A DNA stretch of 32,246 nucleotides from an uncultured Gammaproteobacteria bacterium (GCA_913063495.1 CAJXXT010000043.1:1-32246); one strand, 5' to 3'. Positions 7,484 to 15,601 are shown, counted from the stretch's first letter. The notes: a model not told the origin generated them from the sequence alone. A program made the numbers and translations.

Positions 7484-8860
7484 TTACTTGTCTCGCCAAG
7501 CCTTAATGATAACGATCAAAAACAACAAACCACCAATCGTAGATATCAAACCGCCTAACCCCATCATGCCCATTCCCAGCACCTCAGGTAAACGATCTAA
7601 ACCTTGCGCGGCTCCTGCTGTTTTTCTCTGTACACCATAACCACCGGACCATGCAAGGCCCAAGATATGCATCATTTGACCGCCGCCATAAACATAAGGC
7701 TGTATTTTCGCCAAACGTATATTTGGATGACCTAAACCCAACTTAGGCATTAGCAAATACGCGATGCCCATAAATGACAACGTCACCCCCACGATCGACC
7801 CGTGGTAATGGGCAGGTATAACAACGTTTACACCCTCAATTAAAAAACCAATAATACCGCCCGCTGAAAAAAGGATAAATGATGCAATCAACGCTGATTT
7901 CATCGGTTTCACTTCATCCTCAGCTCTTGGCATGGTGATCAACTGCCAGACAGCAATAACACCTAATGGCAAACACGCCAGACCTCCGTACTGCATTAAT
8001 TTTGTAAAACCTATGCGATGAGCCGCGGATTCAACCGGTGCACTCAGGTATATCCAGGGCACTAAAACAATGGGCAATATCGTCAATACACACAAACCTG
8101 CTAGCAACATCGGTTTCTGTGTAAATTTGGCACCACACACTTGCGCCAACCAAACCCATGCAACCAATAGCAGTAAAGTATGAGTAAACTGCAATGTATG
8201 ACCTGCGCCCCAGAACAATACTTCAAAGTACAGCTCCCCAGAATGTGTGGCTGGTATGGTTTTATAACTCCATAACAAGGCAATTATACTTAACAACGTG
8301 GGTATTGCGGCAATATAACTGGCAAATACGAGTGTACTTTTACCGTCTCTCGGAATTGAAGGGAGATAAACTAACCGTCCCATTAACAGTAGCGCTACCC
8401 CCGCACCAAACGCACATAACCCCGCATAATATGCAGGGTGCTGTAACACCGGGACGTAATTGTTCATTAATGGATCTCCCACACCAAAAAAGGGGCTAGA
8501 GACCATAATAAGTGTTCCAACAGCAGCCAATATCCACGCTACCTGATCAATCAAACCACCACTTCGAGTGTTGCTGACCGTCCAAAACACACCTGCCATG
8601 GATAAAAACCAAATCAACACCGACAAATCCACATGAACAACCAGCGCCACATGGAAGAAATCGATCCAGGGGATAATGCTTTGTACCCCCGGGGTTCGAG
8701 ATAACACCAATAAAAGTGAAAACACACCAGCTGCTAACAACGACGCTACCGCTAAACCCAGCCATTTTGTTGCTATTTTTTTCTGCGCATCAGTCTCAAT
8801 ATTCAATACAAAAGCATTCAAGTCACTCTTCCCCACTGCAATTTCTTCATAATCATTCAT
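7484..8860 (-). CDS. Divergent heme-copper oxidase subunit I-like membrane protein
   Basis: 458 residues with about twelve hydrophobic helices. Oxidase-superfamily features can be read in order: a helix-II heme ligand candidate His76 (VVHVDLSVLIWF), a helix-VI His221 (WGAGHTLQFTH), and a helix-X pair His351/His353 (PAHYHGSIVG), followed by GYGVQRKTAG, which resembles the GMPRR loop. In the helix-VII region, where two adjacent CuB His are expected, only one His is seen (His281, AAHRIGFTK), so the CuB site is incomplete or unusual. It resembles proteins annotated as cbb3-type subunit I-like, but no cbb3 partner genes are nearby. It is convergent with the cox operon. It could be an oxidase paralogue, an NO reductase-like enzyme or a heme-binding assembly factor. 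Confidence 0.7.
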   Translation of the reverse strand: MNDYEEIAVGKSDLNAFVLNIETDAQKKIATKWLGLAVASLLAAGVFSLLLVLSRTPGVQSIIPWIDFFHVALVVHVDLSVLIWFLSMAGVFWTVSNTRSGGLIDQVAWILAAVGTLIMVSSPFFGVGDPLMNNYVPVLQHPAYYAGLCAFGAGVALLLMGRLVYLPSIPRDGKSTLVFASYIAAIPTLLSIIALLWSYKTIPATHSGELYFEVLFWGAGHTLQFTHTLLLLVAWVWLAQVCGAKFTQKPMLLAGLCVLTILPIVLVPWIYLSAPVESAAHRIGFTKLMQYGGLACLPLGVIAVWQLITMPRAEDEVKPMKSALIASFILFSAGGIIGFLIEGVNVVIPAHYHGSIVGVTLSFMGIAYLLMPKLGLGHPNIRLAKIQPYVYGGGQMMHILGLAWSGGYGVQRKTAGAAQGLDRLPEVLGMGMMGLGGLISTIGGLLFLIVIIKAWRDK

Positions 8861-9027
8861 TTATTGTGCATCATACTGGATCGACTTATAGACCAGCAAT
8901 GCCCACCGGTAAAGAAAGCTTCCAAATAAACGCATAAATAAATACAATACCCCCTCGCAGGAGGCGCTGACGCAATGGAATCAATAGCCCCTGATAACGG
9001 AAATGACTTAAATCTGGGGATTTTTTT

Positions 9028-10680
9028 ATGTTTGCTTCAAAGTATTTAACGCTTAAACCAAGCTTGATTGCATTTGTGGGTATGCTTGTTGTTCTATTTG
9101 CCAATTTTGCTAACGCAGGAACTACAACAAGAAATGCTGTTCTCGGTCAAACAACATCGATCATACTAACATCTGAACTCGTTGGACTTGGTGCCAACCT
9201 TCAACCCGATGGTGGCTATAGAGTAACGTTTGATAATATAACCTGTGATGATGATCGACTAAGTCTCTCTGAAGAATTTGCGGCAAAAGAGCTTACCGGC
9301 TCAACTGAAACCGACACCAGCTGCATCCAGTCTACAAAAACACTTAGTTACAAGCCATCCTCAGAAGCTGCTGTTGGAGACACCTACTCTCTCCCATATA
9401 CCGCAACCGCAAATGACGATGGTCAATCGCCTTCTGTAATAGGGTCAATCGAATTCACAATCGTTCAATCAACACAAGCTGCAGATGTATTAAAAGGCAT
9501 TTGTGAAACCGCAGAAGAAGAAGCCCAACAAAATCAAGAAATTGGAAGAACAGCAAACAGAACCCTTGACCCTGAAGAACTTCTGCAACTTTGTGCCGAC
9601 GCAGACTTTGCAACTATCAACCCTGAAGAAGTTGTTGCACAATTCACCTCCGTTAAACAACAGATCACCGCTCAGAAAGGCAACATATTCAAACGCTTTA
9701 AGGCATTACGAGCTGGCGACACAGGTGTTAGCGTTGCAGGCCTAACCTATTCGATTAAAGGCGATGAGTTCTCTGGCGAGTGGCTACACGCAATTGCAGA
9801 TAGCATCGGTGGTGCTGCAGGTGAAGGTGCTCCCGTTAGCAAATGGGGCTTTTTTGTCAACGGATCATTAACCGATGGTGATCGAGACGGTACTGATTTA
9901 GAGCGTGGTTATGATAATGATGCCAGCACAGCAACCATAGGTGCGGATTATCGCTTTAGCCGAAACCTTATCGGTGGTATCGCTTACGGTATTAACGAGA
10001 GCTCATTAGAGTTTGATGGCAATGATGATGGCATGGACAACGACATGACCAACGTTATTGTTTACGGCACATGGTACAAAGAAGCCTTTAATGTTGACGT
10101 TTTAATTGGTGCCTCTGAAGGCGAAATCAAAACAAAGAGACAAGTTACTGTAGGTTCTGATTCTCACTCTATCGGCGGAAAGACTGACACTCAACAAACA
10201 TTCTTCAGCATTGCTAGTGGTTATAACTTTAATAAGAACGCGCTTTCTTACGGCCCTTATGCCAGCTTTGATTACATTACTGGGGAAATTGATGCCTACG
10301 AAGAAAGTGGTACCGTTGGCCTAGAAGTTAGCTTTGATGAACAAGACATCGACTCTAAAGTATTCACCATGGGTGGCCAGGTATCCTACGCTATCAGCAC
10401 TAACTGGGGTGTTGTTGTACCTCACGCTCGTGCCGAATGGAAAAAAGAACTAGACGATGACCGTGATATCATCACCGGGCAATTTACCGGTATCGCTGGC
10501 TCAACGTTCTCTATCGAAGCCGACGATTTTGACGACAACTGGTTTCACGCAGCGGTGGGTGTATCTGCTACGTTCCGTCACGGTTTATCTGCTTATATTG
10601 ATTACGACAGCATCGTTGCTTATGACGATACTTCATTGAGCACACTTTCTTACGGTGGTCGTTGGGAAGCATCGTTCTAA
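9028..10680 (+). CDS. Outer membrane protein with C-terminal autotransporter beta-barrel
   Basis: 550 residues. A signal peptide (about 1-30, ending ANFANAG) is followed by a small passenger with an Ig-like segment (30-150) containing four to five Cys, then a helical, Glu/Gln-rich linker (155-215). From about residue 270 to the end there are alternating aromatic/polar beta strands typical of the autotransporter barrel (WGFFVNGSLTDGDRDG, ATIGADYRFS, LSYGGRWEASF), ending in the terminal Phe needed for BAM recognition. The barrel loops are rich in Asp. GGGGA precedes the ATG by about 8 nt. The gene is monocistronic, with its own long-stem terminator. The passenger is too short and unfamiliar to assign an activity; adhesion or surface display is a guess. 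Confidence 0.8.
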   Translation: MFASKYLTLKPSLIAFVGMLVVLFANFANAGTTTRNAVLGQTTSIILTSELVGLGANLQPDGGYRVTFDNITCDDDRLSLSEEFAAKELTGSTETDTSCIQSTKTLSYKPSSEAAVGDTYSLPYTATANDDGQSPSVIGSIEFTIVQSTQAADVLKGICETAEEEAQQNQEIGRTANRTLDPEELLQLCADADFATINPEEVVAQFTSVKQQITAQKGNIFKRFKALRAGDTGVSVAGLTYSIKGDEFSGEWLHAIADSIGGAAGEGAPVSKWGFFVNGSLTDGDRDGTDLERGYDNDASTATIGADYRFSRNLIGGIAYGINESSLEFDGNDDGMDNDMTNVIVYGTWYKEAFNVDVLIGASEGEIKTKRQVTVGSDSHSIGGKTDTQQTFFSIASGYNFNKNALSYGPYASFDYITGEIDAYEESGTVGLEVSFDEQDIDSKVFTMGGQVSYAISTNWGVVVPHARAEWKKELDDDRDIITGQFTGIAGSTFSIEADDFDDNWFHAAVGVSATFRHGLSAYIDYDSIVAYDDTSLSTLSYGGRWEASF

Positions 10681-10738
10681 TTGGCACTCTGATTGGCATT
10701 TTTGATTGACGTTCGGCTCTCTTAGAGCCTAGCGCCAA

Positions 10739-10800
10739 AGAAAAGCGATAAAAAAAGCCAACGCTCTTAACGAGACGTTGGCTTTTTTTATCGCTTTTCT
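10739..10800 (+). terminator. Terminator, 25-bp perfect stem
   Basis: Arms 10739-10763 and 10776-10800 are exact reverse complements (core AAAGCCAACG/CGTTGGCTTT). A7/T7 tracts lie inside the stem, and pairing extends outward through AGAAAAGCGAT. It is 58 nt after the stop of the autotransporter-barrel gene. Confidence 0.92.
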
Positions 10801-10996
10801 ACTTCTGTTATATCAAGTCTCACCTTTAGAAAAACTTCAACTAAACCCTAAGCCTATGATTTTTAGGGCAACTATTGAACACTCCCTACCTCTCCTACAT
10901 TACTACTTGCAAGCTTGGCTATCTAACGCTATTCCCAATAGATAGAGTTTAAAAATAGAGTTCAAAAATACCTTCCATGAATGCGAAGTAGCCAAT

Positions 10997-11332
10997 ATGC
11001 AAATCAACTTATTAAACGCCAACGAAGACGAAATCAAAGAATTCCTATATTACTCAAAAGACGGCGTTTACCTGGGACGCAGCGAAGGCCTCGTTCCTGA
11101 ACAGCAGCTCTTTGATCAAGCACATTATGTATTCGACAGTAACAGCGATATTGTTAAAAACTTGGATATATTAGGGGCTCTGAGAAAACGCCTGATCAAC
11201 TTGCGAAAAACACTAATTGCCGTACCCATCAAAGATATGGGTAAAATTCTAGACATCAATAAGAAAATAGCGGAATTAGAACATAACATTGAAGATCTTG
11301 AAAAAAACGTTAGCTTGTCACAAGCAAGCTAA
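10997..11332 (+). CDS. Small uncharacterised protein (111 aa)
   Basis: No family recognised. The protein is soluble and acidic. The first half (INLLNANEDEIKEFLYYSKDGVYLG) has no clear motif. Residues about 55-105 form a strongly heptad-like helix (IAELEHNIEDLEKNV), so a coiled coil is likely. There is no signal peptide or membrane span. The upstream 196 bp after the preceding terminator hold no other gene. The 3' end converges on the acyl-CoA dehydrogenase operon with only 31 bp between stops, and its last codons contain that operon's likely terminator. Being a real gene is supported by length, codon use and the tight convergent packing; function unknown. Confidence 0.6.
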   Translation: MQINLLNANEDEIKEFLYYSKDGVYLGRSEGLVPEQQLFDQAHYVFDSNSDIVKNLDILGALRKRLINLRKTLIAVPIKDMGKILDINKKIAELEHNIEDLEKNVSLSQAS

Positions 11333-11334
11333 CG
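11308..11334 (-). terminator. Terminator of the acyl-CoA dehydrogenase operon, inside the convergent gene's 3' end
   Basis: Read on the minus strand, CGTTAGCTTG pairs with CAAGCTAACG around a 7-nt loop and is followed directly by T7 (complement of A7 at 11301-11307). This is a textbook intrinsic terminator for the minus-strand operon. It overlaps the last codons and stop of the 111-residue plus-strand gene. Confidence 0.8.
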
Positions 11335-11363
11335 CCTCCGAACTAACTCCACTCATACCCGTG

Positions 11364-12497
11364 CTAGACCAATGCGGCATATCGGGCCAAGTGGAAATCA
11401 ACATTGCCAAACAACGCATCAATACATGTCAAACGCTTGAAGTAATAACCTACGTTAAGCTCATCTGTCATGCCCATACCGCCATGTAACTGGATCGCCT
11501 CCTGACCCACCTGACGGCCTGACTTTCCTACCTGCACCTTAAGTCCACATATGGACTTTTTCGATTCTTTGAAATCCTCCACATAATGCAATACAGCCAT
11601 CAAAAGTACGGACCTAGACTGCTCACATTGCATAAATACATCCACCAAGCGATGCTGTAACACCTGAAATTTACCAATAGGAACACCAAATTGCTTGCGT
11701 GTTTTGGTGTATTCCAATGTTGCCTGGTACAACAAATCCATCACACCCACCGCCTCCGCTCCCACAGCAAGAATCGCCTCATTCATTACAACCTGTAAAC
11801 TATTGAGGGCGCTGCCTTCAACTCCTCCAACAACAGCAGAATCCGGTACCTGGACATTATTAAACGTAATATTCGCTGCTCGGTAACCATCCACCGTTGT
11901 ATAACCCGATAAAGTGACACCCTTTGCATTCGGGTCGACCAAAAATGCCGTAAGCCCATGTTCATCTCCGGCTTTACCACCGGTTCTAGCGACAACTATC
12001 AATTGATCAGCAGCCTGCCCGCTCAACACCAACACCTTTTCTCCATTTAGCACAAACCCATCCCCCTTAGGTTTCGCCCCCATAGATATATTGGTTAATT
12101 GATGCCTAACGCCAACTTCGCTATACGCCAACGCCAACTTCATTTGACCGCCACAAACCTCTGGGATAACGTCCTGCTTTTGCTGCTCGGTACCCAACAT
12201 CTCAACCAACCGGCCACCCAGAATAACCGTTGATAACCAAGGTTCGACCATCAACCCTTTGCCTAGCTCTTCCAACAACACCATAACATCCACAAAAGAC
12301 CCACCGAGCCCATCATACTTTTCGCTAAAAGGGATGCATAACCAACCAAGTTCAGCCATCTTGGCCCACTGCTCATCGCTATAGCCTAAAGGGCTGCGCA
12401 TTTGCTCTCGACGTTGTTCAAATTGGCATTCTTTTTTAACAAACCGTGCAGCGCTGTCTTTTAACATACGCTGTTCTTCTGAAAGTGAAAAATCCAT
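11364..12497 (-). CDS. Acyl-CoA dehydrogenase, second subunit-like (377 aa)
   Basis: Flavoprotein of the acyl-CoA dehydrogenase superfamily. N-terminal helical domain (MDFSLSEEQRMLKDSAARFV), middle beta domain, C-terminal helical domain with RKQFGVPIGKFQVLQHRLVD and LHGGMGMTDELNVGYYFKRL. Compared with single-gene dehydrogenases, the C-terminal catalytic YEGTxxIQR segment is absent; the end is FGNVDFHLARYAALV. Such proteins usually pair with a neighbouring paralogue, as here (44 bp gap, same strand), and the two may form an alpha2beta2 enzyme as in FadE pairs for sterol or branched and dicarboxylic acyl-CoA. AGGAGA lies 6 nt before the ATG. Substrate cannot be told. Confidence 0.93.
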   Translation of the reverse strand: MDFSLSEEQRMLKDSAARFVKKECQFEQRREQMRSPLGYSDEQWAKMAELGWLCIPFSEKYDGLGGSFVDVMVLLEELGKGLMVEPWLSTVILGGRLVEMLGTEQQKQDVIPEVCGGQMKLALAYSEVGVRHQLTNISMGAKPKGDGFVLNGEKVLVLSGQAADQLIVVARTGGKAGDEHGLTAFLVDPNAKGVTLSGYTTVDGYRAANITFNNVQVPDSAVVGGVEGSALNSLQVVMNEAILAVGAEAVGVMDLLYQATLEYTKTRKQFGVPIGKFQVLQHRLVDVFMQCEQSRSVLLMAVLHYVEDFKESKKSICGLKVQVGKSGRQVGQEAIQLHGGMGMTDELNVGYYFKRLTCIDALFGNVDFHLARYAALV

Positions 12498-12541
12498 GTT
12501 TATCTCCTCTACGCTTGTATTAATTGGCTCGCTCCTATTAA

Positions 12542-13744
12542 TTACAAGCCCAAAACCATTTTTGCGATAATGCCGCGCTGTACTTCATTGGAACCACCGT
12601 AAATTGAGGTTGCCCTCGCATTCAAGTACTTAGGCATTACCGTTTGAGCGAACTCAGGAACAACAGAGACGTCTTTTGAACCCGGCTCAATGACATCTAC
12701 CTGTAAAGGCAAAGCAAATTCCCCTGCCGCCTCAAGTGCCAGTTCCGTTATCGCTTGCGTTATTTCCGTACCTCGAATTTTTGTCATAGACGCTTCAGGG
12801 CCTGGATTTTGCCCGTTCGTTAACGCCGATTTAATTCTGTTCTCGGTAAATTCTAAGGCTGATATTTCTATTTCTAACTCACAATATTTACGTTTAAAGA
12901 AGGGGTCTTGCCATATCGATGAACCTGCAACATAAACCTGCTCCGCTATGTTTCGTACTCCAGCCAATTGAAAGTGCAATGCAGGGGCGTACTCCTGCCC
13001 TCCTCGCTCAAACATCAACAAATACTTAGCAACACTCCAACCATCATTTTCCTTGCCTATACGATTGACCTTGGGAACTCGAACGTTGTCAAAAAACACG
13101 GTATTTTGCTCATGCACCTGATCCAATCCAATAATCGGCTCCACCGTTATTCCTGGAGTGTTCATATCCAATAACAAAAAGGTAATACCCGCTTGAGGTT
13201 TTCCTTCCCTAGATGTTCTCACCAAACAAAACATCTTGTTGGCGTACTGAGCATAAGTCGTCCAAATCTTTGTGCCGTTAACGATATAGTCATCACCATC
13301 AGATTCAGCAAATGTTTGTAGCGACGCTAAATCCGACCCCGCCCCCGGCTCAGAATACCCCTGACACCAAAAGTCTTCCCCAGATAGAATTTTTGGTAAA
13401 TATTCCGCCTTTTGTTCTTCCGTGCCATAACCAATAATACAAGGCCCACACATTAACAACGACATAGGTATCAACGGCGGCGCATTCGCCTTTAGACATT
13501 CCTGAGCAAAAATTGAACGCTCAACAACATCCCATCCCGTACCGCCAAATTGTTTTGGCCAATGCGGTGCAACCCAACCTTGCTTATGCAATATTTTCTG
13601 CCAAGCCATCGCTCTTTTAGGTTCTGCAAAAACACTGGTCGCCAAGCGCCCAGCCTCTCGAATATCATCCGTAAGATTCTCACGGATAAATTCCTGAATC
13701 TTCTCTCGAAACTCTTGATATTTTGACCCTATTGTTAAATTCAT
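12542..13744 (-). CDS. Acyl-CoA dehydrogenase, first gene of pair (400 aa)
   Basis: Full-length acyl-CoA dehydrogenase-like flavoprotein. Residues about 125-140 carry the FAD/substrate signature GYSEPGAGSDLASLQT, followed by NGTKIWTTYAQYA, the FERGG helix, and the end IYGGSNEVQRGIIAKMVLGL. In medium-chain enzymes the catalytic Glu is in YEGT; here the matching residue is Gly383 (YGGSNEVQR), so the base must come from elsewhere, for example the helix-G region, as in other FadE-type families. It forms an operon with the downstream paralogue. The ATG has no good ribosome site of its own; a five-codon leader with AAGGAA overlaps the start (ATGA). A TetR-like palindrome lies 39 bp upstream. Confidence 0.93.
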   Translation of the reverse strand: MNLTIGSKYQEFREKIQEFIRENLTDDIREAGRLATSVFAEPKRAMAWQKILHKQGWVAPHWPKQFGGTGWDVVERSIFAQECLKANAPPLIPMSLLMCGPCIIGYGTEEQKAEYLPKILSGEDFWCQGYSEPGAGSDLASLQTFAESDGDDYIVNGTKIWTTYAQYANKMFCLVRTSREGKPQAGITFLLLDMNTPGITVEPIIGLDQVHEQNTVFFDNVRVPKVNRIGKENDGWSVAKYLLMFERGGQEYAPALHFQLAGVRNIAEQVYVAGSSIWQDPFFKRKYCELEIEISALEFTENRIKSALTNGQNPGPEASMTKIRGTEITQAITELALEAAGEFALPLQVDVIEPGSKDVSVVPEFAQTVMPKYLNARATSIYGGSNEVQRGIIAKMVLGL

Positions 13745-13758
13745 AGTGTTAAATCCAT
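13741..13758 (-). promoter_or_regulatory. Five-codon leader ORF (MDLTL) overlapping the dehydrogenase start
   Basis: On the minus strand AAGGAAAT is followed by ATG GAT TTA ACA CTA TGA. Its stop overlaps the start codon of the 400-residue dehydrogenase as ATGA. The main ATG lacks an obvious ribosome site, so translation may re-initiate from this leader. Confidence 0.4.
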
Positions 13759-13782
13759 ATTTCCTTGTTATTTTTCATACGC

Positions 13783-13796
13783 TGACTAAACAGTCA
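13783..13796. promoter_or_regulatory. Palindromic operator candidate (TGACT-N4-AGTCA)
   Basis: TGACT AAAC AGTCA is a perfect 5-4-5 palindrome upstream of the dehydrogenase operon. On the minus strand it reads TTGACTGTTTAGTCA, so it also contains a -35-like TTGACT. The shape resembles TetR-family sites that control acyl-CoA catabolism. No regulator gene is adjacent. Role inferred. Confidence 0.45.
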
Positions 13797-13810
13797 AAAC
13801 CCAGGCAAAA

Positions 13811-13848
13811 AAAACCCTGGAGAAAGTTCATCACATTCACCAGGGGTT
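13811..13848 (-). terminator. Terminator of the TPR-like gene
   Basis: On the minus strand AACCCCTGG pairs with CCAGGGTT, with one bulged base, around a 19-nt loop and is followed by T8. It lies about 57 bp after the stop of the 296-residue gene. Confidence 0.65.
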
Positions 13849-13904
13849 ATTTTGTAAGGAGGGCTTCGCGGCGCTCACAAGCCTCACGATCATCCCTACC
13901 GTTA

Positions 13905-14795
13905 CTAACCTCGTTGAATTGATTTAATTAATCGTCCAAATGCTTTCGCAATTTCTTTTGCCGCTGCATCATCTTTTGCAACCCGAATCCAATCAGCGCC
14001 GTCTACTGGGTTTAACACCGTACAGCTATCCGTCGCTTTACTGCATCGATATGCAACTACAGGACTAACTCCAAATGCATTTAATCGACTGACATTAATC
14101 GATGACGCAGCTTTATTTTTACCCACCTTCACGTCTTTCTTAGTAGTAAGGATATCCCCTGAAGAAGAAACGGATACAGAATATTGCATGTGATCAGCAA
14201 TACTCGTGTTCTTAACCTTGCCTTCTATAAAGACAAAAGATCGTAACAAGTCATTAATATGGGAAACCAACGATGCGGTAAGGTTCTCCCCAAGATAAAG
14301 CGCATTCACCTTGGCATCAAAAGCATTCCCCGGCTTGGACTCGGACAAACTCACCTTTTCTTCCCACTGCTTAGCGAACTCCCGTGTTTTTTCTTTTGTC
14401 GCAACAAGTGCTTTATTATCTTCAAACTGTGTTTCAATATCCGTCAACATCAATAACGCTGGCTCATAGTATTCTGACGTTTTATCCCCATTTTCAACAT
14501 ATTGCTCAATACGCATTTTGGCATCGTCGTACTGTCCCTCATGAAACAGCACCTGACCCAGCAACCAATGAAATTCATTACTGGGTTTAATGCCTAACTG
14601 CTCAACTCGATCAAGATAAACACGGGCTGCGGCAAAGTCTTTTTCCGCTATTTTACTTTTCCCTGCCAACACAAGCCTATCGGCTTCGATATCAGGGGCA
14701 AGCGCCCATACACTTGAACTCATCACACTTAGATTGACACTTAATATGACGCTTAATATGACACTCGAAATAGTATTAAAAAGCCGTTGTTTCAT
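13905..14795 (-). CDS. Exported TPR-like protein of unknown function (296 aa)
   Basis: Signal peptide of about 32 residues (h-region ILSVILSVNLSV, end VWALA). The mature part starts with helical TPR-like repeats at about 38-130 (KSKIAEKDFAAARVYLDRVEQLG; LLGQVLFHEGQYDDAKMRIEQYV), then a mixed domain with two Cys (YRCSKATDSC, residues about 252-259) that could form a disulfide, and a short C-terminal helix. No enzyme motif. The h-region is encoded by three tandem 12-bp units, a minisatellite inside a signal peptide. It is probably monocistronic, with a terminator-like hairpin after the stop. A periplasmic scaffold or envelope-assembly role is only a guess from the TPR fold. Confidence 0.75.
   Translation of the reverse strand: MKQRLFNTISSVILSVILSVNLSVMSSSVWALAPDIEADRLVLAGKSKIAEKDFAAARVYLDRVEQLGIKPSNEFHWLLGQVLFHEGQYDDAKMRIEQYVENGDKTSEYYEPALLMLTDIETQFEDNKALVATKEKTREFAKQWEEKVSLSESKPGNAFDAKVNALYLGENLTASLVSHINDLLRSFVFIEGKVKNTSIADHMQYSVSVSSSGDILTTKKDVKVGKNKAASSINVSRLNAFGVSPVVAYRCSKATDSCTVLNPVDGADWIRVAKDDAAAKEIAKAFGRLIKSIQRG
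14727..14762. repeat. Three 12-bp tandem units in a signal-peptide coding region
   Basis: Units ACTTAGATTGAC, ACTTAATATGAC and GCTTAATATGAC lie head to tail at 14727, 14739 and 14751. On the coding (minus) strand they encode the repeated LSVI/LSVN part of the hydrophobic core of the signal peptide. Confidence 0.85.
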
Positions 14796-14889
14796 AGTTA
14801 GATTTACCTTCGTAGGCTATCACAACAATAGGTGATACAAAGTGGCGATAAACGACATCACCACTGACACATTCATTCACACAATAACA

Positions 14890-14916
14890 AAAAAGCCGAG
14901 CTTAGCCCGGCTTTTT
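14890..14916 (-). terminator. Terminator of the PilZ gene
   Basis: AAAAAGCCG (14890-14898) pairs with CGGCTTTTT (14908-14916). Read on the minus strand the stem is followed by T6. It lies 29 bp past the PilZ stop codon. Confidence 0.75.
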
Positions 14917-14944
14917 ATCGAAAAACATGTACACCTTCAACATT

Positions 14945-15322
14945 TTACTTGGTTCCAGGTGATGACTCCGTCTTAAAGCTAAAATAATTGGTTAGACCGC
15001 TCACTAGCTTATGCAATTCTTGTGGGGCATCGACAATCTTAAAACCAGTATCAAAACTGTCAGGGCTTACATCGGGTCGACACCAACAGCTCAACGCATC
15101 AAAATCGATATGTTTGGCACCATTAACCTCGCGAGGCAATTTCACCCGAAACTCAAACACACTATGCGTTAACAGCGGAATATTGCTTACAAGCCGCAAC
15201 CCTTCCGAAGATATGTTCACAATATAGCCAATCGGCTTTCCCGTCTTACGGTTATACACCTGTAAATAAGACTTTAATTGCTGGCGTTTGATTAATCGTT
15301 TTTCTTTAATTTTCTTATCCAT
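14945..15322 (-). CDS. PilZ-domain protein, probable c-di-GMP binder
   Basis: 125 residues from the ATG at 15322 (MDKKIKEKRLIKRQQ). A single PilZ domain: the arginine-rich switch region KRLIKRQQ fits RxxxR, and NISSEGL fits the [D/N]xSxxG motif that contacts cyclic di-GMP. Beta strands follow (EFRVKLPREV; CWCRP; DTGFKIVD). The reading frame runs open for 36 more codons upstream to 15430, but that part (MRNGYLQLNLCHRN...) looks non-coding, so I chose the start just before the domain; no strong ribosome site marks either. The protein probably relays c-di-GMP levels to an unknown partner. No diguanylate cyclase is nearby. Confidence 0.85.
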   Translation of the reverse strand: MDKKIKEKRLIKRQQLKSYLQVYNRKTGKPIGYIVNISSEGLRLVSNIPLLTHSVFEFRVKLPREVNGAKHIDFDALSCWCRPDVSPDSFDTGFKIVDAPQELHKLVSGLTNYFSFKTESSPGTK

Positions 15323-15601
15323 ATATAAGTAAGAGTTAAGCTTCAGTAGTGAGAGGTATGGTTCCACGGCAACGAACATCAATAATGTGTTCCTATGACA
15401 TAAGTTTAGCTGTAGATAGCCGTTCCTCAACGTAAACCATTCATCTAGCAGTCTTTTTTTGAAATCAATCCGAATTTTGTTAGGAACATTGACTTATTGT
15501 TATGCTAAGCTGTTGATATTAGGTGAAATGCGCGTTCCCTAATTGGAACCTTTTGACTTTTTCGCTACTCTTAAGAAAGCGCACAACCACCAAACACCAC
15601 T

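Noticed and set aside
15323..15430. 36-residue N-terminal extension of the PilZ protein
   Set aside because: The PilZ switch motif begins right after the internal Met, and the extension has no conserved look.
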